A DNA stretch of 64,000 nt, taken from Dentipellis sp. KUC8613. Taxonomy: Eukaryota > Basidiomycota > Agaricomycetes > Russulales > Hericiaceae. The notes beneath the pieces were generated by a model. It had not been told where the DNA came from. It saw nothing but the letters and a program-made list of their open reading frames with translations, and did not search any database. This document shows, in pieces, positions 12,145 through 24,406 of this stretch. The stretch spans positions 372,001 to 436,000 of the forward strand of contig NSJX01000006.1 of assembly GCA_002286715.1 (NCBI GenBank). The letters run 5' to 3'. A program made the translations under genes and the position numbers. How positions within the stretch are numbered: the first letter of the stretch is position 1; every line of letters starts with the position of its first letter.

Positions 12145-14923
12145 TCAATATCCCCGCCTAAGCCGCTCGTTCTCCTCCCGCAGGCGCTGATTCTCCTCTC
12201 TGAGCTCCCGCAGATCGCCCAGGTACTCGTCCATGGCGGCCCGCATCTCCTGGCGCCACGAGCGGCCCATGTGCAGGAGATCCAAATGCAACCCAACCAT
12301 CTCCGCCTTCGTCTCCTGCCTAAAGTCGATCATGGCATCCCGGATGATGGCGTGTAAAAGGCCTTGGGCACCCCCTTGAGGGCCCGGCGAGCCATGCGAC
12401 ACACTGTTGCGTAGTGGCGAAGCTGCCCATGCGGCACCCGAGACTCGGCGAGGTGTGACCTGCATGGACATCGACTTGCGATGTTTGTCGTCGACCTTCG
12501 CCTTCAGCTTCACATCCACCTCGTCTACTTCATCTTCCTCTTCGAGCTCCTCCAGATGGCCTTCATCATGCTCCTCGTCCTCTCCAGCCGCGAAGTCGAC
12601 CTTCTTCCCGTCCTCGCGCTCCTTCCCCTTCCCAGCATCGATCCACTTCTGCACCTCTGGCGTACTCAAGCCAAGCAAACCCTTCCCCTTCTTCCGCGGC
12701 TTATCACTATCCATGAGCGGGAATGGTGCCGCCTCTTTGATGAGCGAGGGCTCCGTCAGATCAGGCGACGGCGTCCGAACACTTTGCGAGCTTCCACCTC
12801 GAGACGCCTGCGCCCTGCCGTTCTCCGGCAAGCGGGGCAGGGGAGGTGCAGGCGAGCTTGTCCGCGCGACGGACGTGCGCGACGTCGATGCTCCGGAAAG
12901 AGTGCGCTGACGGCTCGATGTAGAGCTCATCGTGCGCGTGCTCGCCGTGGCACTCCCGCTGGAGGTCGTCCGCGAGATGGAGGATGTTGTCCGGGTACGC
13001 ACGGGAGGCGCAATGACAGCTGAGATGGTGCCAAGCCCAGAATCCGTGCGCGAAGTCGCTGAAATTGTACGAGTCCGCGGCGGGAGAGTAGATGTCGGGC
13101 TCTTCGCGGTGAGGCTAGACGGGCTCTTCGGTGCGGAAATCGTGCGAATGCGTGGACTCAAGTGAGGAGACAACGCACGGCTAGCACTAGCTTTGCCGGG
13201 GCTTCGAGTGGTTGCGGATAAAGTCCTTTCACGAGGGGGCATGGGGAGGAGTTTGCTTGCGTCGTCCGCATTTGCGGAGGCACCGGCGGTGGTGGAGGTC
13301 TTCGTAGCTGTCTTTGTGCGAGACAACGTAGTCCGTGACGAAGGCGGTCGCGAAAGGGGTGATTTCGCGGGCGGAGGCGGGACTGTGCCTTCTTCATCCT
13401 TCTCTGACTGCTTATTTGCAGACATTCGGCTTCTTAGGCTGGCAGTCCGCGTGCGGCGCGCGGGGAGCAGACCATCTTCCTTTTTCCCTGCATAGAGACA
13501 TCTCAGCAAGCGTTTCGTCGGAAAGTAGCTCACGTGCGTACCTGAATCGTCACCTGTAGCAGCCGTTTCGCTTGTCTTCTTGAGAGGAGGCTTCTTGTTC
13601 ATCGTCGAAGTGGAGGAAGTCAAGCGCTTTCTTGCAGGTGGGTCTACCTTGGGTGTTCCGAGAGATGATACCCTGGCTTTCGTTATAGCAACAGTTGGGG
13701 TGGCCTTGCTAGGCGGCGACAACAAACTGTCCATCTTCGAACTTTTGCTATCCGGGGTGGGCCCGGCCACCGAAGCCCGCATAGAAGGTCTTCGCGGTGT
13801 ATTCACATCTTGCGGTGTGAGTGGTTTGCCGCCGGCAAAAGACCTCATGGTAGTGTCAATCTTCGCTTTTTTCTAGACGGATATCAGTCTTTAAGTCAGG
13901 AGCAGATTCATGGACAGCGCTCACAGTAATCGCGAGGCTTTCTACTCTATATCCGTGCTCACCAATATCGATGGTCTTCGGTGGCTCAACATTTCGCAGG
14001 GTCTGCACCAAGAGCTTGCCGGTCTCTGTGCCAACATACAGGGTGGCCCCGTCCGCAGAAAACACTAAAGAAGTAACTGGTACTTTATAGCTGAAGGATC
14101 GTATACGTCTATCAAGCATAATCAGCCTCCATCCTCGTAACAGCGAGTTTATATGGCAAACGCACCCTTGCTGTTTATCAAGATCCACAAGGCCCACATA
14201 TCCCCCACTACATGCGACTGCCAGCAGCGTCTTGCTATAAGGGCTACAAGCAATAGCAACAATATCCCCCGTAGCAGCTTCCCCCATGGGGATCATGCGC
14301 ACAGGCGCGGCCGGGCGCGTAACATCGTACACCACAAGTTGCTTTCCGATGCCCAAAAACAGGCGGATGCGCGAATGTGGATGCAGCACGCAGGCTGAGA
14401 TACGCTGTCCGTCCTCAATCGGCAGACCGCGCAGCACCGTGTGCGATCCGAGCGACAGATTATGCACGAGCACGGCGCCTGCGGACGCGGTGACAAGAAG
14501 CGTGCCGTCGTTGGACAGAGATAGGGCCGATAGCGGGCCCGTATCGGGCGCGCCGGCAGGGGGCGCGATGGTCTGCACGACCTTCGACGTCGCGCTCTGC
14601 GACGCCGAATGTTCAAGGATGTGGACGTTGCTGCCAGCAGCGAAGATGAGCGTGCCTTTATCCTTCGCCAGCAGGCTGGCGATGGGCTCGTCCGCACTGT
14701 CTGCGGGCGTATGTACATGCACGGTCTTGATGAGCTCCCCGAGGGCGTCGTAGCGAGTGATGGTGTGCGAGGATGCTATGTACAGCGATGCGCCATCGGG
14801 GGACCAGGTGCTGGTGGTAGGTGGGGATGTGAGTTCGGAAGTTGGCGGGAGAGAAGAGGGCCCGCGACGGAGGGTGGAGGGGTCGATGAGGGTGAGATGG
14901 CCAGTCGTGGAGACGGCCAACAT
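12145..14923 (-). CDS. NEDD1: NEDD1/GCP-WD-like gamma-tubulin complex targeting factor
   Basis: Three exons, 14923-13925, 13872-13542 and 13487-12145, give 890 residues. The first joins an N-terminal WD40 half (repeat-like pieces such as STWSPDGASLYIAS, SALSLSNDGTLLVTAS, SLVFSADGATLYVGT) to a long Ser/Thr/Arg-rich disordered middle through a 52-nt phase-0 intron. The C-terminus is helical: IIRDAMIDFRQETKAEMVG, then a coiled coil ending in REENQRLREENERL. WD40 plus this C-terminal helix is the architecture of NEDD1, which attaches the gamma-tubulin ring complex to spindle poles and microtubules. The link is by architecture and the C-terminal motif; a search against metazoan NEDD1 would settle it. 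Confidence 0.75.
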
Positions 14924-15224
14924 TGTCGTTGATTTTTCGTCGTCGTTTGGGACGACGTCGAGGAAGGGGAAGGCAAGAGACTGGTTCGATCGCTGTTGGA
15001 ATTTCGGAATTCGAACTTGACGCGTACCTAGAACGCGTCCATCACGTGACTGTCTTGTTCCTTATTGTCGCCCCTTTCGAGCCTCGTCTCCTTGCTTGGT
15101 GGACATCCAGAGCAGTCATATATTGAGCGAAACAAGTGCAAACGAGTCGAACAGGAAGAAATACACGTAGGATAGCGACGATATAATAAAACAATACGGA
15201 GAGAAACCAGTAACACGCCTAAGC

Positions 15225-17296
15225 TTACTCTCTGTCATCTGCTTTCGCAACCTGTTGCCTCTTCCGAGACCCACCGCTGCGACAGATAAAAAAAATCAGC
15301 ACACGAAAAAGAGGGACGATAAACAAGAACTCACACTTCCATGTCCAAGCCTCTCTTCCTACCACTCTTCGCTTCGTCCAAGAACTTGTCCACCCCGAAC
15401 ACATCTGATGTGTCCTTCTCGAACTGCACAGGGCCTTCCCTGACCTCCTGATCCCTTGCGCCTTCAAACCCAGCTGGCGCCTGACCGAGCCCAAACCGAT
15501 CGTTGTCCAACGCGGCCGTGATACCCTCCTCGGTACCGCCACCATAGCTCTCGTCGTTACCAGCTTCAATGTTGCCTCTTGCCTTGTAGATAGCAGCAGC
15601 AGCGGTGGAGCCATGGAACAAAGGCTTGTCGTAGAGCCCATACGACTCATCGTCCCCAAAGTTGCCCGACAGCGACTCCTGGTTGAACAGCCGCGAGTCC
15701 AGCATGGACTCCTTCGACATCGTAGGCTTCGCGAGACCGAGCGCGATCTTCTCCGAGATATCGCGGTTCTGCTGCCGAGCGAGCATCTTGGCGCGCTGCT
15801 CCGTGCCCATGTTCGACATGCGCATTTCGCGTTCGCGCTCACGACGCTTCTCCGCACGCATCTCGTCGCGGACCTTGGCTGCTTCCTCCTCTTCGTCCTC
15901 AGAACCAGACTCCGAGCCACTGCCGCTCTCACTGCCATACGCCGCGAGCGAAGACTTCATCGCAGCGCCACCTTCTGCAGAGGGCCGTGGCGCGATACCG
16001 GCACGCTCCTCGCGGGCGCGCTGAGCCAGCAAGCGCAGGTTCTCCTCCTTCTGTGCCTTCTCCTTTTGTGCGAGCTTCTGCTGCATGAGTGCACGTTGCC
16101 GAACTTCCTCGCGTGAATGCCTATCAGCGATGAAAAGAGCTTCGGAGAACTTGGCGAAGTTGTCGTTGATAGTGACCTGTCATCCAAGAACCATGAGTTT
16201 AGGAGGTTGATGAGTTGGATAAAAACGCACATCTTGCAAGCCGCGACCGTCTGCTGCCAAACGCTTATCCAGAGGAATAGTGAAACCCTTGTTGTTCTTC
16301 CAGTTAGAGATACACGGCGGAATCATCCACTCCTTCTGCTCCTGCGCAGTCGCCTTTCGCGGTGGACTCCTGAGCACAGGCGGGGGCGGACTCGGCGGGC
16401 CCCTCGGGATCTTCTTGTGCTTGAAGCGTGGCGGCTCGAGAGGATCCTCCACAACCTCGGTCATCTTGATAATCCTCTGCTGCATCCCATTGCTGCCATT
16501 CTGCTGCCCGGGTGTGTAGCGGATGAACGACGTCTTGCCCTGGCTATCGGGCACGTTTTTCGGCTGTGCGGCCTTGATCTTGCCATTCACCAGCTTCTCG
16601 AGTGCCGCGCGTGTTTTCTCGGTTGTCGCCTGCACCTCTTCCTCAGAGGGCCGCTCCATCTCTCGCGCGCTGTCGTCGAGGTCTTTGCGGTTGTGCAGGG
16701 GAACGAGGTCTTTGAACTGCGACTGAACGATCTTGCCGTGACGTTGGCCCTGCTGGGCAATAGCATCGTAGCGAACGTTGCCTTCGCTATCGACTTGGAG
16801 AGCAAGGGTGTTCCCAGACGAGGCCTATGATTGGTGAGTCCCACTAGCCGCCGCGTCAAGGTTTGGAAACGCACCTTTTTACGGCCCATATCCAAAGGAT
16901 ACTGCGCGACATGGCATTCAGGGTAAGCACCACCATCACCTTGAGAACTGTTCAATACACAATTATTAGAAGCACAAAAGGTGACGCACCGTAGTCCTCT
17001 TGTGATGTCGGCTTCCATCCTCTACGTTGTCCGTACGCAGGAGCAGGTGTCCGAAGAACGACCGACTGGGAAGTCGACGGGGCCGCCTGAGGTTGCTGGT
17101 AATCGTCCTCCTCTTCCGATACTGCTGGGGCATGAATGGGCGCGGGGAGCGCTCTGAATGATGATCAGTATTTGGACCTTCTAAGCAACAGAGAGTTCCG
17201 GTGTGTCACTCGTCCAGCCGCTTTGTGAGGCAGACAAACGAGACCACAAAACTCGTAGTAGGCAGATACTCACGCGGCAAGAGCTGTGGCCATCAT
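15225..17296 (-). CDS. PRP45: SNW-domain splicing factor Prp45/SKIP
   Basis: Component of the activated spliceosome (NineTeen-associated), also a transcription co-regulator in animals. Six exons: 17296-17274, 17153-16990, 16939-16875, 16824-16231, 16176-15335, 15276-15225, total 579 residues. Diagnostic pieces are YGQRRGWKPTSQEDYGDGG, AYPECHVAQYPLDMGRKK, TSFIRYTPGQQNGS, KNNKGFTIPLDKRLAADGRG and the Glu/Arg-rich EEVRQRALMQQKLAQ helix. The first exon encodes only MMATALAA and is chosen from the Met and a clean GTGAGT donor. About 300 bases before the NEDD1-like gene in the same orientation. Confidence 0.96.
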
Positions 17297-17805
17297 CTTG
17301 TTGGGCCTGAATATATGAATAAAGAGGAAAGGAGAGATGGACGGTGAGCACCACCGTTGTACAAGTTCAAGCCGACGGCGCCAGTCTCGCTCTCCTCAGC
17401 TATCGCTGACTAAGCCGTCTTTGCAGTGGCTGTGCTTTACGCCTGTTGCGGCCTCCACTCCCAATCGTTTTACCCACTCTCGTGTGCTATAGCATATGTC
17501 AAGTCGAATTCTCTAGTCGTGTCGACTGTACAGATCTGTTAGCTTTTGGTGCAGAAATGCTAAGCATATTTATGACAGATTTTAACGGCCCGACTGTCCA
17601 GACTCGGATTATGCGGGCACTACCTCCCGACTGCGAACCTGCATTCCCTTACGAGCGACGGTCATTTCGATTTCCAAAGATGTTGGTTCTGGCGCGCCGG
17701 CTCACTAGGTCGTAGGCCATCAGGAGATGATGTCTTCGCAGAGTTTGATGACACCGTCTTTTGGTGATTCAGACGATGAGTGGACTCTTCAATATATCTC
17801 CATGT
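17297..17805. other. Spacer between PRP45 and TM-3
   Basis: PRP45 promoter side and the 3' flank of TM-3. No motif-bearing frame. It is the junction between the conserved core and the right-hand accessory block. Confidence 0.5.
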
Positions 17806-18743
17806 TTAGATCCTCGATTGCCCACCTACGGCTGTTTCGATCTTCTGCAAAGAATTACTGCGCACGGGTTCCGCCAGTACATTGGTACTATAGGCCGGAG
17901 GAGGCGTTGATGGATGTGGCCAGTCGCTTCCCGTCGCGGGAGGTGATTGCCACGACGGCATCGGTTCCGAGTGGTCTGGCAGATGCTGCGTATGCATCGC
18001 AGGTGGGCTGTTGATGTGCCGCTGACTGTTACTGCGAGACATTGACCGGCCGGCCTCCGTTATGGTATGCAGATCGCTCGGTATATCCGACAGACGAAGC
18101 TGGGCCTCCGGAGTGAGAGAGAGGCTGGATAGGGCTCTCATGGAGGTTGCGTGTCTGCTCGTTGGGTATGCTCCAGGCGACTGGGGCTCTGGAGATGGTA
18201 GCGAGATATCGAAGGGAGGGGAAGAACCCGGGTTGCCGGAAGCAGTAAATGCTTCGACATTCACGGCTATCGAATCCATCAACGAAGGGCTTGGTGAGAT
18301 ACATAAATTAGGCACGCACCTCTTTGCCGCATTCGAGATCTGCGACGACCGTAGACAATTATAATTGCTAACAAGCAGGATAAGGCCAGTCCTCCGACTA
18401 TAGAAAGCGCAACTAACACCCCCGTGGATATGTGGCTCCCCCCGGCGGATGTTGGAGTATGGGAGGCTTCTGTCTGGGATGTCGGTGACTGAGAGACGAG
18501 AGGAAGTGTCGATGAGAGCACTGTGGGATATGCTTGAGATTTTGGAGGAGATACTGAAGGTGACACTGCGCGCGAAGATGCTGTAGTAGTGGTGGAGACA
18601 GGGGTCGCGAGAGTCGGAGGCCCAAATGGAGGTGCAAAGTGTGACCAGAATGGTGGGGGCGTGAAACCAAGGGCGGAATGAGGCCAGGCAGAGCCCAAGG
18701 CTAAGGATGTAGAGGCTAGCATCGAGGCAGAGGTGGAACTCAT
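17806..18743 (-). CDS. TM-3: single-pass membrane protein with PPAY motif
   Basis: Two exons, 18743-18320 and 18266-17806, 294 residues. A Ser/Thr/Pro-rich ectodomain of about 108 residues precedes one helix (about 109-131) and the basic stretch YGRRRSRMRQR. A 53-nt phase-1 intron follows. The tail carries EAQLRLSDIPSDLHTITEA (IPSDL at 18070-18084), SMSRSNSQR, and TPPPAYSTN (PPPAY at 17890-17904), and ends in LQKIETAVGGQSRI. Many Ser/Thr in the ectodomain suggest O-mannosylation (inference). No clear signal peptide. Last gene of the ZF-B unit and closest to TM-4 in its tail. Confidence 0.83.
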
Positions 18744-19858
18744 ATTGCATCACAGAATGTGAAAGTTGGTGCGTGAGTGTATCGATACAATCGGCAGGAC
18801 GGATGGATCGTGTCAGGTACATGGACAAGATGCAAGACACCAAGTCGCCACAAGAGACTCGCTGTTATATGGCAGTCTGAAAAACGTCTAGTTTGAAGCT
18901 TCATGTCCGTGAAGGCCGATGTTCCAAGTTTTGAATGTGCTGTGGGAACTGTACACTGCCCACCGTTCGATTGGACATGTTTGCAATTGACTGGCAGATG
19001 CATCTGTCGAACGACTTTGCGCGTTCTGTTCGCGCAAAGATCCGAGCTGAATTCGCACCTGATTGTCCATGTACTCGAGCAAGTTGTTTTCAGTTTTTTC
19101 GTGTACCAGCCACTCACAGATTCAGAGCGACCTGGGCATGTGTAGATGAGCACCGATAACAAAAATCAATTTTTGACAGTGAAAGTAGAAATCGGCTGGA
19201 GTGCCGAGCAGCATTAGCTGAAACAAGGTTGCGTGGAAAGGCCAGATTGAAAGATGCGTACCATAGCATCACAGAACATGTCATGGATTTGATGGATCGC
19301 AGGGCATTGTGTTTGACCTTCTGAGGAAAAGCGCTAACTGAAACGGTTAATACATGTTCTATAGCCGCTGGCAGCGGAGGCCAGGATTCGGCGAACGCTA
19401 GGCAAGAGTTAGTTTCAAGAGTTTCAAGTTGGAGACGATGACTGGGATTGCCTCCGGCCACGCTAGCCTCGTGTTAGCTGTCCTCGGAGTCGATATCCAC
19501 AGTGGTCATATACCTCGTCATTTGGACAGCGCATGGCCCTGAATTATTAGCTTTTTTGAACGACTCGAAATCGGGAGCACAAGAGAAATTAATGATATAT
19601 ACCAATTGACCATTCCCTCGATTTTGGATTTGAGCCAGGGCGTAACGACATGACACAACAAAAGGGAAGGAAGAAAAAGCTTCATAAGACACTTGTCCGA
19701 AGAATGCAGAAGGAAAAGATAGCAAGAGATAGATGTCCTCGATCGTAGATCATCCTTGATATACGTACCTATCGTCCATGCGGACACCACGTTGCACTGA
19801 CTTGTGGCAGTGCCCCGAAATACCACTGCATGCATTCACCTCGTCGGGACTGAGTCCA
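18744..19858. other. Spacer between TM-3 and TM-4
   Basis: Contains the TM-3 upstream element (18991-19024) and the TM-4 3' flank. Several short frames on both strands were inspected and none shows the helix, IPSDL or PPxY features of the neighbours. No additional paralog is supported. Confidence 0.5.
18991..19024 (-). promoter_or_regulatory. Shared upstream element of TM genes (TM-3 copy)
   Basis: On the minus strand reads AAAGTCGTTCGACAGATGC followed by ATCTGCCAG, about 250-280 bases before TM-3. Matches the TM-2 and TM-7 copies in both the CGCAAAGTC part and the CAGATG core. Confidence 0.5.
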
Positions 19859-20978
19859 TTAGGATTGCGTGATGCCCTGTTCGGTGTCCTGTCTAACCTC
19901 ATCGGACTCAGAATTCCGTGTCCCAGAGATAGAAAACGGATTTACCTCCGAATAGTCCGCTGCGCTGCCTCCACGTTGAAGTCCTTCATTGTTCGCCCGC
20001 AGCTTTTTCTTCTTTCTGTGCGGGATCGGAGAAGGGGATGACTTCTGTCCAATGACATCGTAGGCCGGAGGCGATGTTGAAGGAAGCGAACAGCTGCTTT
20101 CGGTTGTGCGCTGCGAATCCGGCCCTGTCAGGCCTAGCAAGGGTTGTGGCTGGACTCCGGGCAGACTATCAGTTCGGCGTCGACTGTTGTTGCGAGAAAT
20201 AGTTTGGCCTGTCTCCGTGATGGTGTGCAGATCGCTTGGTATGTCCGACAAACACAGCTGAGCTTCCGAGTTGAGCGAGAGCCCAGTTACGGCCTTCATA
20301 GATGTTGTATGCACATGTGCAGAACGTACTACCGGCGAGGGGTGCTCTGGAGAGGGTGGCGAGATGTCGAAAAAAGTGTCCGGCTCGCAAGCTGGACCAA
20401 AGTGAAGGGAAGCGGCTGGGCTATCGGAAATGGTAAATGGTGTGACATCTTGGACGGCTAAGATCTTTGATGAGGGTCTTGGTGAGACGTGCGAATGCAC
20501 AAGAGCACGCACCTCTTTGCCGCATTTGTCTTCTGCGATGGCGATGAGCGTAGAACATTGCAGTTGCCAGCAAGACAGAAAAGACCAATCCTCCGGCTAC
20601 GGCAATGCCTGCTATAGCTCCTTTGGATATGTGAGCCCTACCGACAGATGTTGGAGTTTGGGAGGCCTGAGTCTGAGATGCCAGAGGCTGGGAGGCAAGA
20701 GGAGAGGTCCGAGACGTTGAGTGCCGAGATACTGGAAGGGTGGAGACTGGAGCATGAGACACATGATTAGAAGAGACTGAGGTTGTGGATGTGGGTGCAT
20801 GGTGCACTGGGGTAGATGCTGTGAAAGTGGCCGGAGAGGGAGTATGGGAGGCAGAGATATGGGAAACTGAGGTATGGTCTGTAACCCGACCGGCCGATAT
20901 CGCCCTCAAGGCTGTGAAAACTGCTTTCGAGATAGGAGTGAGCAAAATGTCGCATGAAATATTGAAAGATGAACTCAA
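19859..20978 (-). CDS. TM-4: single-pass membrane protein with PPAY motif
   Basis: Exons 20978-20513 and 20457-19859, 354 residues. Ser/Thr/Pro/His-rich ectodomain of about 120 residues, one helix (about 121-143), then HRHRRRQMRQR and the family phase-1 intron. The tail shows EAQLCLSDIPSDLHTITET (IPSDL at 20228-20242), ISRNNSRRR, and STSPPAYDV (PPAY at 20060-20071). It extends further than the other tails, through a polybasic HRKKKKLR stretch and an acidic end. Tail sequence is closest to TM-3, its downstream neighbour in the ZF-B unit. Confidence 0.83.
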
Positions 20979-22014
20979 CCGGGATGCGAATCTGTCATGG
21001 ACAGCGGAGATAGCAAAGATATAGAACGAATGAGAAGAGTCCTACACACCATGAAGGGTATGCCAGACACGAAGTTATACGTGGATTATTCTTGCTGTTA
21101 TATCAGCCCAATTCCTTCTTGGAAATGCACAGGTGGAACTGATGCACATCAAGGAGACACGAAGATGACCAAATTCGATGGCCGTGCAGCGTCTGGACAT
21201 TATAATCGCGGATCGTTAGTGGATGTAGAAGCGCATCTGTTGGACGCCTTGGCGTTCCGATTATACGGAAAACCTAAAACGACAGTGAGTGTTGTACGCC
21301 ATGTGCTGTTCAAGTTTGAGTCCTTAGAATTGCTAATGTGAACGGCCCCAGCCCGTCGAAAACGGCATCTATACATATTCATGAATACTGGCAATCAATA
21401 TCAGCTATTGACAACTGACTCACCCTAGTTCCGGGATCTGAACAGCATCAGCTGAATCAACGCTGAACCGGACGTCTGGAAGGCCGAATATATACAAAGC
21501 TATCGTATCATCATGTTTGTCTTTGAGCTTGCTTCGATGGATCCGGAACATTGAGTCGGTCTGACTCCCGAGACTAGAACATCGACCGGAACAGTCACTG
21601 ACAGCATTCGTCCTTGTGAATCGGTAGCTGATTGGAACAGAAGCCATCGAAGGCCGCAAAATGCGCGCGACGCAGCGGGGCCTACAAACACTGTATCAGC
21701 GCCTGCATCAGGTAACACTGGCAGGATGTCACGGAATCAGACCTCGCTGCTGAAGGTTGTCAAGCTGTGAAGCGTGAAGCTAGAGGTTGTCGTTGACTTT
21801 GGAAAGGAGTCTTCGGCGAGAGCAGGACACCATCATATGTGCATGGCCGTTGAGAACATTGAACATTCGTTCAGGTGGTGGCAGCGGCCGTCAACAGGAC
21901 CGGTTGCTGGTACGCGTACATACATTCATGATTGAGCCTTCGTCGTCGAGCTGGCATAGAAAAAGAGCCTCAAGTTGGTACGTACATGTACAGACGCCTC
22001 ATGCAGATCGGAGG
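20979..22014. other. Spacer between TM-4 and the ZF-B flank
   Basis: Upstream region of TM-4, including a core CAGATG element copy at 21231-21254. No gene supported on either strand. Confidence 0.5.
21231..21254 (-). promoter_or_regulatory. Shared upstream element of TM genes (TM-4 copy, core only)
   Basis: Minus-strand CCAACAGATGCGC about 260 bases before TM-4. Only the centre of the element seen before TM-2, TM-3, TM-6 and TM-7 is retained. Confidence 0.4.
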
Positions 22015-22632
22015 CAAAATGATCTCGGCGCTGTTGCGGCAATCTTGATCAAATTCTCTTCCGTTCATTGTCCGCCTCAACTAGTTTTGCGTCCGTTCCG
22101 AGGGCCTCACTTGTTCCGTCAAAGCTCGCGGCCATTCGCGATCTCAAAGACGACATGTAGCCTTACTCTTTCACTCCCTTCGACGTCACGTTTTGCTGGG
22201 ACATCGACGCTGCTACGGAAGACCAGAGACGCGATGGATTGGGCATAGAGGTACATTGTAAGTCTGTAAAGTCCAGGAAGATTGTTCGAGAGAGTATAGT
22301 GACATATCCAGGAATATAGCGCCGCACGGAAACGCGGATGATGGTATCGATAAGAAGAGGACACGAGGAGAGATGATGACAGAGAAGAGATGGAGAAAAT
22401 AGAAAAAGAGAAAGCGGAAACAGAGAGGAAATTTTTCAAAGGTGCGCCATGCTTCGCACTCACCAGCACCGACTTGACACTGACACCGCCGACTTCTACG
22501 TTGATGATGGACATCACCCAACTACCTTCCACACCCTCTCACTCTTGTTCGGTGACGATCTTCCGTCATACCCGCAAGCTCCCCCGCGCGAATGGATCGC
22601 CTCGTTGAGCGTGTCACGAACGATTCAGTCGT

Positions 22633-24290
22633 TCATTTCTGGTTCTTCTTGAGGCAAGTTTGCTCGTGCCTTCTTACGGCGTCTTTGCGGACGAATTTCT
22701 TCTCGCAGACCGTGCAGGACAGCTTCTGCGCATTGGGGTCATGCTCACTCCGCCAGTGCCTCTTGAAGCTGGTCTGGTGCTTGTATACCTTGCCGCAGTC
22801 TGGACACAGTAACACTGTCGCCTCTCCCCTCCTCTTGGACCCCGATTCCGAAGCAAGCGGCCGTGTACTCGACCCTCGCCCGAAATCAGTGGACCCCTCT
22901 CGGGCATCGCAGTCGGGAACATATTCCCCGACAGGGAGACCCCGAGATTTCACTGTTGAACGGTGAGGGACCATTGCCGCCTCTTGCATCGGTATCCCGG
23001 CAGAGGAATACCCTACGGCGCAGGACCCCTCTTCATAGCTCTGATAGCATCTTGGTCGCTTGGAGCGATTGGCGCCGGCGCTCCCATTCGCAGCCTGCTC
23101 GTTGTCGTCGTCGGACGTCAGCTTCCTCTTCCTTGGCCTCGACTGGCCAGAAGGCGGCGGGGTCGGGGAAGGCGGGGAAGATATTTGCGCCGTGCTTTGG
23201 CCGGGCGCGCCATCCCAGCTGGCAGGAGAACTCTCAGTTGGCGGATGCCACTGATAAACATGGAGTGTGTCCGCATCGACACAGCCGGGGCTTTGCAAAG
23301 AGCCGAAGCTCGCCTTCGCGCTCTCTGGTGTCGCGAGAATCCCCACACCGGTCGATGTGCTGTCGATGGAAACCGAGCGGGTGAGCTCTGGCAATGACAC
23401 TTGGCTCGACCTGCGGGACATCACATTCAGGTCTGTGTAATGCCGAGCATTCGCAGGCGGCCCCTGCAGATGCTGTGGCATATACATCCTCGTGTTGGTG
23501 TAGGCGTGAATAGGCGCAGCATTGATGTGCGGCGGGAGCAGACCCTGCCCTTGATACTGAGGCGCACTCCTCCTGGCCGACGGCACGACACCATGTGGCA
23601 ACTGACTTCTTTGTTGTTGCCATCCCTGCAAAGCACGCCAGTTGTTGTGGGCGATGATGGATGGTTGACGGGCCGCGATGAACCCCGGTTGGTAGGAGTA
23701 TTGTGGTGGCGGGTAGGGCGGAGGAGGGTAAAAGGGCAGCCGTTGTGGCGTCGGGCTCGCGGGCATCCACGGAGTCTGTGGACATCGCAAGGTCAGTTTC
23801 GCTCAATGAGGTGAGAATGCCTAGCTAACATCTATGTGAGATGGCCCTTGTTGAGAGAGATGCCCCTGGGCCACAGGAGTATGGTAGCCAACGGGTGGCA
23901 CATATGCCATGCCACTGGGAGACGTGCTGTTGGTGGCGAGCGCGCCGGTCTGTGTGGTATGATGCGATATGCTCCACTGCTCGTCAACGCTCCATGGTGT
24001 AAGGCTCGAGAGCTGCATCATTTCTTGTTGGAAGAGCTGCCGCGAAGAATTGGCTCAGTTACGCCACAGTGAGCCACTCGCAATGACAATATCCGCACCA
24101 TGTCGGTCATGTAATCATAGCCTACATTGTTGCTAATATGCATGTCGACAGGACTACAATCAACGGGCTGAGGCCCTGGTGTGCCAGAAATGTCGGCGCC
24201 GTGCTGAGAGGGCGGCAGCGAAGACGGCGACGACGAGGCAACGCGAGTAATGTTGACTAAAGCCGGAGTGGAATGTGAGTATTGAGTCAT
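22633..24290 (-). CDS. ZF-B: C2H2 zinc-finger protein, paralog 2 of 3
   Basis: Exons 24290-24099, 24036-23830 and 23775-22633 give 513 residues. The same three-exon plan as ZF-A, with the second exon starting LFQQEMM where ZF-A has NFQRDLG. Pro/Gln/Tyr-rich middle, basic RPRKRKL and RSKRPR, then two fingers: CPDCGKVYKHQTSFKRH (a classical Cys-x2-Cys, His-x4-His) and CTVCEKKFVRKDAVRRH with a terminal Cys. The first finger has classical spacing, whereas ZF-A and ZF-C have Cys-x4-Cys and His-x5-His, so DNA recognition may differ. The SSAGIPMQEAAMVPH block is shared with the other two. Heads the unit with TM-4 and TM-3. Confidence 0.83.
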
Positions 24291-24399
24291 GATGAGGGTG
24301 TTGTAGAAGGGAGGATCGACGATGTCTGTGGTTCAAGCTAAGGGGGGATGTGGTGGAAGGTAGGGTGTCGATGAAAGGAGCAAAGCGCGGAGGCACAGG

Positions 24400-24406
24400 C
24401 TTATAA
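24400..24406 (-). promoter_or_regulatory. TATA-like box of ZF-B
   Basis: Minus-strand TTATAAG about 110 bases before the start codon, in the same position as in the two paralogs, preceded by a CGTATCCC block. Confidence 0.55.

Noticed and set aside
17806..18843. 345-codon minus-strand frame starting well before TM-3 exon 2
   Set aside because: Only its last part is real (exon 2). The upstream part overlaps exon 1 in the wrong frame; the phase-1 splice joins the correct frame of exon 1 to it.
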